Shown here: one piece after another, positions 12,024-22,382 of the stretch
Numbering within the stretch: the first letter of the stretch is position 1
Layout: each line of letters starts with the position of its first letter
Origin: Monosporascus cannonballus
Taxonomy: Eukaryota; Ascomycota; Sordariomycetes; Xylariales
Direction of reading: 5' to 3'
Assembly (NCBI GenBank): GCA_004154925.1
Contig: QJNS01000006.1
Span: forward strand, 558,001-622,000
DNA length: 64,000 nucleotides
Program-made: the position numbers and the translations under genes
The notes under the pieces: model-generated
Seen by the model: the letters and a program-made list of their open reading frames with translations, nothing else
What the model was told of the DNA's origin: nothing
Database searches by the model: none

Positions 12024-12590
12024 GGGCACATAGCGGTCATGCGTTGAAAGATTTTCGAGATAAAAGGACGTCTTCTACGTTGCACAGCAAGCATAGAGCA
12101 ATAGTGATGCTAAATTTAGTGGCGTTGAACGACAGACGAGAAAGCCAATAGTGAGACCTAAGTTACAGGTGTCTTACCGCCTTACAATTACCCTTACGTC
12201 CATATCTCATGTGAAAGTGGTATGCACGCCCATGACCGCGGTAGATTTTACAAATGAATATACCCCCCCCTTTTCCACTACTAGTACTACTGTAATATAT
12301 AATGGAAATATTAGGACTTAGACCTTTTCGGCATCCGCTCCGTTTTAGTCTATCTTCCAGGGTTCCTCCCTCTGAGTACTAGGTATCCGGCAGACGTTGA
12401 CAGGATAGCATGTCAGACGCTATGCCTACGTAGTAAAGTCTAGATGATGGCATCGCCAAGTAAAACCGTCAGGGGTACTTCAGCTGCAGTTGAAGGCATC
12501 AGCTTCCAAGACTCATGCCACCGCAATGCGAACATTACCTCCACCTTCTCATGCTTTTGAATCCAATTCATGATATTATCGATTGTAAGT
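12024..12590. other. spacer between two pseudogenes
   Basis: No gene is seen. It includes a run of eight C at about 12264-12272 and AT-rich patches. Nothing else could be supported. Confidence 0.4.
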
Positions 12591-14652
12591 ATGGCGTCGT
12601 ACTCTTACGAACCTCTCCCGCCAATCGCGGAACAGGGCCAAACCCCGCCCTTCGCTCGACTGATGTGTCTAAACCCGGGGTATGGCGATCAGCCGCTTGA
12701 ATGCGCGTTGGGTATAATCGATCCTACGAACAGCCCACTACGTTACGAAGCACTGTCATATGTCTGGGCGACAGAAAAGCAGAGAACCCGATAACATGTC
12801 ACGGCGGCGCTATCTCAATCACGGCAAATCTAGAGCGGGCGTTGTGAGACCTCCGCCTACCAAACCTCATCAGACCTCTCTGGGTTGATGCCATTTGCAT
12901 CAACCAGCGAGATGTGGACGAACGCGCACGCCAAGTAGCCTACATGCGGCTGGTGTACCAGCACGTCGGTAGGGTGGTTGTCTACTTAGGGCCCGGTGAT
13001 GCGGGAGGAAACGTGCATTCGTTCGCGCGCGCGAGTTGTGTGATTTTCGAGCGATGCTGCTCGAGTCTTTCCCGGAGAGCGCATGTCAGGCCACTTTACC
13101 TTCTCAGACCTCTACTCGAATCGATGAAATGATGTGCGAGGCGTTAAATGCTGACTCGCATTCCAAGGCTGACTTGACCCATCTCTTCAAAAGCACGTAT
13201 TTTGAGAGGGTACGGTGTATCCAAGAGGTAGCCGCGTCGAAGGAGTGCATTGCCAAGAGCGGCGATGCCGAGATAAACTTCTACGGCCTCCTTTCTGTAG
13301 CCTCTCTGATCGAACTGGTCGAAATTGAAAGCGGCCAAGTCAAACCTAAGGGATTAAGGCTGTGGGTCACGATACATCGCCAGAGAAACCGTGAATATCG
13401 TCCGGGCACATTACAAGTGCAGGGTTCGATAGGCGGCATTCTTCTAGTATTAATGGACATACGAAATTTCAAGTTTACCAACCCCAGGGATCGCCTATTC
13501 GGAATCCTAGGCATCACTGATGAAGGACTTGAGCCCGTTCTTGCGAACATGGACGCTCTCATCACAGAGCCTACTCTGCGCACCATTCATACTACCATGA
13601 AGAAGGCGTACGTCTGCCTGGGAAAAAGGTCAGCACTCTTGATCCTAACAGGGAAATATCATGGTGAAATCCTGCTATAGCCCCCAACTACACGAAACCA
13701 GTCATGGAGGTGTACCGTGACTTCACACGGTTCATGGTACGAAAAAGCCCCAGGGTTCTAGATATGCTGTCTCACGTACAGCACACCAGCGATCCTATCC
13801 CAGGTTCGCATCCCTCGTGGGTGCCGAAGTTCGACGAACCCCAGACTTGTGGTCTCATCCCACCACGGCTTTTATACCCGGTATTCCTCTGACTGGCCAC
13901 TATCCCTACTTCGCTGTTCTTTACGACTCTCCCCTTCGTGGCATGCCCCTGGAGTCGAATGTTCTACAGTTAGACGGCTTCAGGTTGGGCGTGGTTGAAG
14001 CAGTGTCCGACTCGATTGGTACAGACCTTGAAGCTCTTCAAGGGCCACTACCCCTGGATCAAATATGGAGTCCACTCTTCGCCTTTCCCTTGTTCCTCGT
14101 CCAAGGCTAAAATATCTTGGAGGACACGAACAGCTGGATACGGCATTCTACATCACGCTTTGCGCCGGTGGGAGCGGACTATTACAGGCAATGCCGCATA
14201 TAGTTGAATTTTTGGGAAATAGCATGCTGTATGGGCTCGAGGCCTTGGCGGAGAACGCAAAACATCAAGCCCACCATTATCTAACACAGCTATATGGATG
14301 CACAGCATCCACATATCAAGATCTCACACCCCGCCCTGGCTCCAGAGTGGTGAATGCGGAGCCGACTCCCGTTTATTATCATATGAGTGTCACAAATGCG
14401 GCACTGAACAGAAGGGTCTACCGTACCCGCTCATGCTATCTTGGAATTGGGCCTAGTTTATGAAGCCGGGCGACCATCTGGTCGTTCTATACGGTGGCCA
14501 TACGCCCTTTATTCTGCGTCAGATCGGACGGGACTGAATTTTCATAGGGAATACTTACATCCACTACTGCGACCTGATGACGGGACAGCTAGTTGATCTC
14601 GTCAGACGAGGCCGTACGAGTATTCCCGTTGAAACCTTCCGATTGATCTGAG
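12591..14652 (+). pseudogene. HET (heterokaryon incompatibility) domain protein, degraded
   Basis: Fragments in all three + frames line up in the order of a HET protein. They begin with MASYSYEPLPP and YEALSYVW (near 12750). Next come LWVDAICINQ and ERARQVAYMRLVYQHVG (12880-12970), then FERVRCIQEVAASKE (near 13200) and FTNPRDRLFGILGI (near 13480). HPSWVPKFDEP (near 13810) and YRTRSCYLGIGPSL (near 14430) follow. The tail, MKPGDHLVVLYGGHTPFILR, is in another frame near 14460. Frame changes near 12785, 13000, 13700, 13850, 14070 and 14457, plus stops such as the TGA near 12853, separate the pieces. A few of these could be introns, but not all. HET proteins act in non-self recognition and cell death on fusion between unlike strains, and they turn over fast by birth and death. 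This copy is almost certainly non-functional. Confidence 0.75.
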
Positions 14653-15015
14653 TCACGTTGGGAAATTTGCTAATGCATAACAAGGAGGAACAAGCATTTG
14701 CTCTATGTTTGACCTCGGTGGACGTTTCTCCACTCTCTGGTCAGAATCGCGCCTAAGTTTACTTAGCAGAAATGAGACTTGTCAAATACAAATACAGGTA
14801 ATAGTCAGGTATAACGATCGTGTGTTCTTATATGCGGCCTGTCCACTCTACCCATTTCGATTGACAGTCTTTCTCATAGCCGAATTTCCTCCCCTTAGCA
14901 GAACGATACCGGTCATTAGAGGAAAGAAGTATATCACTGAGAAGGAAATATCCAGCAGTGCCACCGCTTCATTTTCGAGTCCTAGTCGATATCTATTTCC
15001 CGTTTCGCTCAGAAG
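14653..15015. other. short intergenic region
   Basis: It lies downstream of the HET pseudogene and of the 3' end of the AAA ATPase gene. An open frame at 14705-15019 has no recognisable motif. Confidence 0.4.
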
Positions 15016-16698
15016 TTAGATCGTCCGCTCGAAACGGGTGGCCCGGACTGCTCTGGTGATTTTCTGGATTTTAAACCTCGGCTTACTGTCGTCTTCACAG
15101 CTGTCAACATTACCGTAGTTCTCTTCTATGGAGGAAATCTCGTTGTTATCCATCTCCTTGAGCAAAGTGTGGATCTGCTGCCGGATAACCTTTACCAGAA
15201 CGTTGTCCTGCAAGTTCTCAGGAAGCTCGACTTGAGCGACAGCGTCGCGTCTGATACGAGCCGCTTCCAGTTTCCTCTTCAGCTCTTCGGCCCTCTTCGA
15301 TGGCTTCTTCCCCATTTGCGTCGTCTGGGCTTGACTCTCACTGTTGTCATCGTCTCCAACCCCTGCCTTCTCGGTTTCATCGCCGTCGGCATCATTCGCA
15401 ACACTTGGCACAACCACAACGCTCTCTGGTGTGACGGCTTCAGTGACTGACTCGTCGCCCTTGCCTCCTCTCGCGATCGTGAGGAGCGTAACAATGAAGA
15501 GCTCCTTGAGATATGCGAAGCTAAAGCCGTCCGTAATTGTGGCGATGAATTCGCAAGCATCCTCGGGGAAGTCCACGCGAGGACTCTTATCGACCTTCGC
15601 CTTCCAGTAGCGAGCATAGGCGGCCCGCTCGGCGTGGGCCGGAAGCCTGTAGTAATACTTGCGGTCGAAGCGACTTGGACGGTCGCGGATGGCTGGGTCC
15701 AGCTTGTCAAGGTGGTTGGTGGACCCGATCATCAGGATGCCGTCGTTCGACTCCAGGCCGTCGACCTCGTTGAGGAAGTAGCTGCGCGTCTTTTCGGTCA
15801 CGAGGGAGTCCAGGTCCTCGAATATCAGGAGGCAGGGCGCCATCTTCCTGGCACGGCCGAAGACCTGCTTGATGGCGTACTGCGGCCCAGAGCACTGGTC
15901 CTCGAAGCTCTTGACATAGAGGCTGGGGATTGAGTTGTCCCGCTTGCGCAGCCTCGACATGAGCGCCTTGATGCTGACCGTCTTTCCGTTGCCTGGAAGG
16001 CCGTGGAGGATGATGCCCCTCTTCCACGGAACCTGGAACTCCTTGTATAGCTCCTCCGAGTCGAAGAAACCCTCGACGTCCTCGATGAGGCCGTCTTTCA
16101 TTGCTGGTTCCAGCACGACGTCGTCCCAGCTGGACGTCTCCGTGCTTTTCCAGAGCTCCCTGCTCTTGAACCATTCTGCGGAGTCGAACACGTAAACTTC
16201 GTCATGAAGTTCGATGGTCCAGATGCCAACAGCCTGCAGCAACGCTTCTGCGGCAGGTGTGAGGTGGTGCGGTGTAAGTTTCTCATCTCGAGGGAAAAGG
16301 AGGAAGTGGTATGGCTTGGGGAAGCCATGAGGGCCAATGGGTCTAACTACGTAATATAGGAACACGGTGCCGTTCCACGTGTACTTATATCTGGCGAACC
16401 AGGGTTTGCTAGCGAAGTTTCCGGGGCTCGTCTTGCGTTCGTGACGGAAGGGGTTGATAACAAAGCTCATTTCAGCTGCGTAGCTGTCGTCCTCGTTCTC
16501 CAGCTCGCAGGTTGCGAACTTGTGGGCTGCGAAACCCTCGAGATCACAGGCGTATTCGTCTATCTGGGTGAAATAGTAGTCAGGGTAGCGCTGCTTCAAG
16601 CTGCGACAGAGTACGAGCTCTGTAGACCTAACGTCCTGGGAGCAATGTTTCTCAAAGTCGGACAGAAAGTCACCTGCAACAGCCAAGCCCATCTTCAT
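15016..16698 (-). CDS. AAA+ ATPase, Bcs1-like
   Basis: A single exon of 560 residues runs from the ATG at 16698 (a second ATG lies two codons on). The AAA core is complete. Walker A GLPGNGKT is at residues 233-240. Walker B LLIFEDLDSL is at about 290-299. The second region of homology, GSTNHLDKLDPAIRDRPSRFD, is at about 325-345 with the arginines expected there. The N-terminal 200 residues hold aromatic-rich beta-like segments (YKYTWNGTVFLYYVVRP) and no clear membrane helix, unlike mitochondrial Bcs1 itself. The C-terminal third (about 425-560) is charged and partly coiled (KRAEELKRKLEAARIRRD). Filamentous fungi carry many such Bcs1-like ATPases of unknown client. A role as a protein-remodelling ATPase is inferred. 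The gene is intact, in contrast to its decayed neighbour at 12.6-14.65 kb. Confidence 0.88.
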   Translation of the reverse strand: MKMGLAVAGDFLSDFEKHCSQDVRSTELVLCRSLKQRYPDYYFTQIDEYACDLEGFAAHKFATCELENEDDSYAAEMSFVINPFRHERKTSPGNFASKPWFARYKYTWNGTVFLYYVVRPIGPHGFPKPYHFLLFPRDEKLTPHHLTPAAEALLQAVGIWTIELHDEVYVFDSAEWFKSRELWKSTETSSWDDVVLEPAMKDGLIEDVEGFFDSEELYKEFQVPWKRGIILHGLPGNGKTVSIKALMSRLRKRDNSIPSLYVKSFEDQCSGPQYAIKQVFGRARKMAPCLLIFEDLDSLVTEKTRSYFLNEVDGLESNDGILMIGSTNHLDKLDPAIRDRPSRFDRKYYYRLPAHAERAAYARYWKAKVDKSPRVDFPEDACEFIATITDGFSFAYLKELFIVTLLTIARGGKGDESVTEAVTPESVVVVPSVANDADGDETEKAGVGDDDNSESQAQTTQMGKKPSKRAEELKRKLEAARIRRDAVAQVELPENLQDNVLVKVIRQQIHTLLKEMDNNEISSIEENYGNVDSCEDDSKPRFKIQKITRAVRATRFERTI

Positions 16699-17878
16699 TC
16701 TTCGTGCTGGTAACCATCTTGGAGGGAAGGGGGATGAAATAGCAAAATGATTGAGAAGTTCAAGTCAGATTCCAGAGCTGCCCTTGAGGACGGATTTGAC
16801 TAACTTTCTTTTGCTCTTGGAGAAGGAATTCCTCTAGTATTTATACTTAGCCAAAAAGACGCGAAGCTATGGTACAGAGTAACTTCTGAACGCCTTGCGG
16901 TTAGGCAGAACGGGCAAGGCAGGCAACCGTGGTCAGGCGGTAGGAGGAGATGATGAGGCACAGTACGCAGGGGTATTTCTGTTGGTTCCCTCCGCCACGT
17001 CCACTGACGTCGATGTAAGCCCTGCATACAAATTTGTATTCGAATAGACATAATCTAATAGTCTTGTCATGCTTAGCACTACCAGGAGCTGTTAAAGTCA
17101 TCTGGAAGCCAGTGGCTTATGTACATCCCATATAATTTCTACAGTAACTGTACATTTTAACCTTTAATGGCCATACCTGGGCCTGTGGAGCCAACCAACA
17201 GAAAATACCCCTGGGCACTGTAGGATTGCGGATTAGACAAACCCATAACAGCGCGCGCACCAATAGGATGAATGTCGTAAGCCCCTACGATGCAAATACC
17301 GTTTAGGGTACGCTATGCGATGCAGAAATTGCCCTGCATGAGATGTCAGCATACAGCGTATTTCTTCGCCTATGCATATAATCCGTTGGACTAGCTTGTC
17401 TTGGCCTGCATTATCTTTCACCGAATTTCGAGAGATAATACGGTAGAATAGGGTTGGCATACACCAACAGGGTAAGGATGTTCGGGTTTCTTCCTCCAGG
17501 TAATGTGATGCAGTATGATGCAGGGAACGCCGCACGCTGCGCCGCGGGTAACTCGACGCAGTTCGAAGTACGACGCAGGTAATGCCATGCAGTATGCCGC
17601 ATGATAATCCAGTTGTTGGTTAGCGGAACGCAAGTCTCTGGTCAGTGTGAGCGACGATTCATCGGGGATTCGCTTCCTTCGATACCAGACATTGACCATA
17701 CTATCACAGTTCTTGAAGGGCACGCCAAGTCTCTCTGACAGCAGACCTGCATGATCGTCAACCATTCCCCAGTAACATAATGGCAACCGCAATCTGGCGT
17801 CTGGTATACTCTAGCGTAATGAGCCGTCACCACTTTGGTTGGTATGGATGTCTGACACTTCCATGTTCGATTGTCTAG
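16699..17878. other. intergenic region between two - strand genes
   Basis: This holds the promoter side of the AAA ATPase and the 3' side of the Rqt4-like gene. A short motif of about 19 bases (GGTAATGYSATGCAGTATG) occurs twice, near 17500 and 17577, with GC-rich degenerate sequence between. No gene was recognised. Confidence 0.4.
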
Positions 17879-19447
17879 CTATCCACAACCAGGCTCGTCC
17901 GCAGCAGATCTGGTCGCCTCGCGAGCAATTGTACTACGCCCATACGCGCCGCCATCGAGGATAACCGCCTCATTATTGTCGAGGTCATCTTGCACCCTTC
18001 TCCACCGCGTAGCCTTATCCCTGCGACCCTCGAGTGCTGCTCCCTTGCCCTTTGCATCATAGACCGGCTTGATCAGCCCACCCAGCAGCGGATTTTTACT
18101 GTAGATACCAGCGCCGCCACCTCGATTCCCGCTAGAATCCCCAAGGACTTCCGTAGCCACCGGCTCATCTTCCTCTGGGGTTTTAGGCCGTTCGATAACG
18201 GCCATCTTCCGCACCACCTTCCCGCCGACCAGATCGATGCTGAGCACCTGTTGCCGCTTCTCGTAATCGGGTCTGGCATTCCATTCCACCTCCCTCAATA
18301 GCTTCTGCTGCCGCCTGAGCTCTCGCGCGCGCTCTTCCGGGCTAGCCCAGATATTACCGCCAGTGCCGGCCATCGCGCCGCTGACATCGAAGTCAGACGC
18401 CTCGTCTCTGACCGTCGTCCTCTGGGCATTCTGAGCCTGGAATCCGAGCAGCCGATCCCGTTGCGCGCGCGCTTTTGCCTCCGCTTCGCTGATGTCCTGC
18501 GTGCTCTCCCGCGGCTTTGAGAAGGGCGCGGGCTTCTTGGACACCTCCGGACGCTTGTGGGCTTCCCTGTCTGCTGCCATCTTCTCTCGCCCTCGTTCCG
18601 CCTTCAGTTCCCGGAGCATCGACTGCACATCGGAAGAGCTTAAGAGTGGCATGCCGCAGAACGTGCATGGCCCTAGCCCCTCTTTGACACATACTACTTT
18701 GCCGCAATTCAGGCAGTTTGGTGCCGCGGCAAGAAGAGGATGTCGAGCCGCGACGCAGTTACACCGCCTAGCGGCGACATTGCCTGCCTTTGTTGGATTT
18801 GTCGTCACCTCCAGCGTACGAATAGCTGCATCCAAATCAGATAGTACCGTAGATGCGCCGTGCATGGCGGTTCCGCCGGTAATGTTGATCTTGGTTTTGG
18901 GGCCCGGCGTTGAAGAACGGGACCCCGGGGTCGACTTTGATTTGGACTTTGGCATGTCCGAGATTAGGTGACCCTGGGCGGATGGAGGCGGCTTTGGCGG
19001 TGGTGGGGTGGCAGACTTTGGCGGTGGTTGATTGAACGGCGAAGCACGCCCACTTGACGTCGACGTCGAGCTTGGTCGCCCAGACATATAGTCATCCTCG
19101 AGACTTTTCTTGTTGTACACCGCGCCGGGCGCCGGTCCTAGGTTGGCGATTTGGCGCGCAGGAGGCGTGTGGATCTGTGCCTTTTTCTTTTTTGGCTGTC
19201 TTGTGGACTTCGGCACGCCATCGATATCTGATGCGTGGCTGCTTCCAGGTTGTGACATGGACTCATTTCGGTCTTTCCTCTTGGAGTTAAAAGACGCTAT
19301 GAAATCGACAGCCCCAGCCGAGTCGCCGAGCAGGTTGCTGAAGTGTTTGGCCGCTTCTGATTTGGATAGGGTAGATGCGTAGTCCAGGATCTGCTTCAAC
19401 TCTTCATCAGGTAGAGGCAACAGCCTTGAGAGTTGCTGTACAGACAT
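17879..19447 (-). CDS. RQT4: Rqt4/TRIP4 (ASC-1)-like zinc-finger protein
   Basis: An intronless frame of 522 residues starts at the ATG at 19447 (MSVQQLSRLLPLPDEE). The C2HC5-type zinc finger lies at about residues 229-264: CNC, a His, CLNC, a single Cys, then CTFC, eight metal ligands in all. This finger is the hallmark of mammalian TRIP4/ASC-1 and yeast Rqt4. Those proteins are subunits of the ribosome-quality-control trigger complex that splits collided, Hel2-ubiquitinated ribosomes with the Slh1/ASCC3 helicase. Residues 5-50 (LPDEELKQILDYASTLSKSE and on) resemble the helical N-terminal region that follows this pattern in fungal homologues. The middle (65-190) is low complexity, rich in Pro, Ser and Lys. 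The C-terminal half has charged helices (EERARELRRQQKLLREVEW). Cytosolic action on ribosomes is inferred from the family. Confidence 0.88.
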   Translation of the reverse strand: MSVQQLSRLLPLPDEELKQILDYASTLSKSEAAKHFSNLLGDSAGAVDFIASFNSKRKDRNESMSQPGSSHASDIDGVPKSTRQPKKKKAQIHTPPARQIANLGPAPGAVYNKKSLEDDYMSGRPSSTSTSSGRASPFNQPPPKSATPPPPKPPPSAQGHLISDMPKSKSKSTPGSRSSTPGPKTKINITGGTAMHGASTVLSDLDAAIRTLEVTTNPTKAGNVAARRCNCVAARHPLLAAAPNCLNCGKVVCVKEGLGPCTFCGMPLLSSSDVQSMLRELKAERGREKMAADREAHKRPEVSKKPAPFSKPRESTQDISEAEAKARAQRDRLLGFQAQNAQRTTVRDEASDFDVSGAMAGTGGNIWASPEERARELRRQQKLLREVEWNARPDYEKRQQVLSIDLVGGKVVRKMAVIERPKTPEEDEPVATEVLGDSSGNRGGGAGIYSKNPLLGGLIKPVYDAKGKGAALEGRRDKATRWRRVQDDLDNNEAVILDGGAYGRSTIAREATRSAADEPGCG

Positions 19448-22382
19448 TCTTCCTTGACTAATAGCCAGTATCCTGAAGCGTGCTTAGCGTTTTGGAGTGA
19501 ATACGAGCTGGCAGTTGAGGAGTAAAGGAGTCAAGAGCATATGTGCTGCTGACGTTGTGGGGCAGGGGTCATTTTGACTAGGCCACCAGCCACAAATACC
19601 CCTCCAACCAGCCACATTTGATTTCTGACTCCTATTTACCAGGACCCGGTCTGAGTCACTGATGTTACTGTTGCATACTATCACCATGATTACCGTCTCA
19701 CCTGCAGAGGATCTGCACCTAGTCCACGTCCATGTTCAAGTATATCAACTTTGTCACAAAGGCTAATGCTAAGAACTACTCCAACATATGCCCCTTTCCT
19801 CAGACCAGGCCAGACCTGCTTGCGAATCTAATATCATCCCTGTTTAGCAGGCGGGCATAGGAAGCGACCTCGTGACGGTTCGATCTGTTTCGCTTCATCG
19901 AACCTCCTCGCCTACATTGGCTGTCCGGATACGTTTCGGCCTTTCCTTATTCTTACGCATGTCACCATGCCCGTATCGTACTAGGGCTCGAATTGCGGTT
20001 TGCCCGCTGGTATCATTCGCCATTGGCATCCATGCTCTCGCGTAGGAAGCACTCGATATCAAGGCACATCGTCCAGCGGAACACCCTGAAAACCGATACT
20101 CTCCAACTTGGTAGACCCGTGTAGCTCAGTCAACACTAATTTTGTTGCATTAACCAGTCTAGCAGGTTATGGCGCCTGTGCGAATTGTCTTGTTCTAACA
20201 AGCACGCGGAGCCCGTTAACTCAAGGCGGAGTACAAGCTCGCAGCATGAGCCGGTTAGAAAGTCCACTACTGCTCACCAGTCTGGATGTTGGCGCATCCG
20301 AATCTGTTGTGTAACTGCCTAACAGAACGATCACTCTTTATCTTCTCGGTTGATTCTCACGTGACTGGTCTTGTGGCACGGATTGAAGCATGACTGGCCA
20401 TATTCGGACAGATATCAAATTGTCATTGACAGTTTTGCGCTCCCATACAGTAACTTCAGGGCCTCATCCATGTTCGCCGGCTGGTATGCCACAGGCTACA
20501 GTAAGGTATTGAACTTATCCCACTACTTCTGCTAGGCATGTCGAGTATCCTCCATCACCCACACAAGAAAATGCAGGCAGAACCACGAGGCAGCATACAG
20601 GGAGGGGGTGCGATGTCCCGAGACGATGGCATGACCGTGTTTGTCTAGGCCGCCTGACCGTATGGGTATCATTAATGCCTATAATCGGAGACGCCGGAGG
20701 GGTTTTCGGCACGGGTAGCCCGGAGCTGATGTCCGTTGCACAATATTTCAGCATCCCGAAACCCTGAGTTGTGGATACCCGGTTAGCCGTCGAATGGTAT
20801 CCATACAGCCCGTGACGAATACGAAGCTCAGTCAAACAATACAATCCTCTACTACGACTCCCGACGAAACTAGATTAGTCACAGACTGCTTGACAGGGTA
20901 AAGACAAAGTCCGCCTGCTGGCATTCTTAAGTCGAGGCATTCCGATTGAGAAGTTCCTCTGGTAGCCTTACGGGTGCCATCTTCCAACGCTTTTCAGCCC
21001 CGCCAACGATATGATTCTTCCGGGCCGACCGCTTTCGCCACTCTGTCTTTATCGCGATGCTTTGGATGATGTGAAGTTGATATGTATACCCTCAATAGAT
21101 ACTCTCGTGCTCATCAAGTTGACTCTGACCTGTTGAAGTGGCATTACATTCTTCGTGGCCGGCTTGGGGGCGGCCCCCCCTGGGAGTCTCATGATAGTAC
21201 TGCTCTTGGCCCCGCAGGTCTTGCAAAGTTCCGGTCTAGCCCATTGTGAGCCGCATTCGACCCAGGGTTGCAGCGCATCAAGACATGATGTTGTAATTGG
21301 GTGTAACATTGCGCAAACACGCGGAGGCGGCTACACGGGCAATGTGTTTATGTTTACATGTATGAATGTGGCTCTCACGGAATTGTTGGAAAGATTTACT
21401 GTTCATCTGCATACCTAGGTCAGCCAGTTGAATGTTGGACGTTTAAGGAAGCCGCGAGCTGCAAGACGAGCATTAAGAGACGACTTGCATTGTCCCTGAG
21501 TGTGGGAATTTGGCTTCATGGCGCTTACTGCACCAGAAGTCCCAACACCTAGCCGTGGGATCGGTAGGAAGTAAGTTTCCCATATTAAATGGGGGGTGGA
21601 TATAAGGTAAGCCCTGTTACTCGATGCAGTTAATGTCCGGTGTGGTTAGCGATTTATGGTATGGTTAAACGTTCTGCGAGATTCGGAGAACACTAACATG
21701 CGACTAAGGCAGTTATAGTTAAGCGGCAAAGATGCCCCAGGCTGCTTTAATAATATTCTAACTAGATTCAGTTTACGGCGAGCGGGAGCTAGCTATAATT
21801 AGAGTCCCATTATATTTGTGTGTTAGCCTTTCCCCTACATTTAGGGGCTAATACGGTAACTGCCCATCCAGCTACCCTCTGCATTGAGGTGCATTGGGCG
21901 TACGGCCCACAATAGCAACGGCCTATAATATAAGCAGGTTGACGAACAACCTGGTCTGGACTATTATGGTCATGGACGATATGCATATGGCGGTGGTCGC
22001 CGTTCCATTGGCAAATGGGCAGGGGTTCGTTCCTTGAGGACACTGGGCAGCCGACTACAAGTATAGCCATCGTGGGGGTCAGGAATATAAAGGCAAACTT
22101 CTCCCGGTCATTACTATTTTATGAGAAGTTGCGAGATAGTCAACCCTCTGCTGCCGACTACACATTCCTCAGGATGGTGTGTATTATTTCGATATTCGGA
22201 GTAAACTCTTCGGTCTTTACCCAGCGGGCTTCATATCCTGAAGGATCAACAGCCCAAGGGCCATCGTTTTTGGATCGTGAGGTACCCATCGCTGGCTTCT
22301 TTGGTCAGACGTCCCAGACCAGCTCATCCAAGATGTCTACTATTATAGATGGACGTCAATTCAGCGCAATCTACGCTATATC
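19448..22382. other. about 2.9 kb without a supported gene
   Basis: Only short open frames are seen, none with a family motif. A piece at about 22205-22380 (in the frame reading YPEGSTAQGPSFLDREVP) may be a decayed 5' part of the glycoside hydrolase pseudogene that follows, but this could not be aligned with confidence. The left end is the promoter side of the Rqt4-like gene. Confidence 0.4.
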
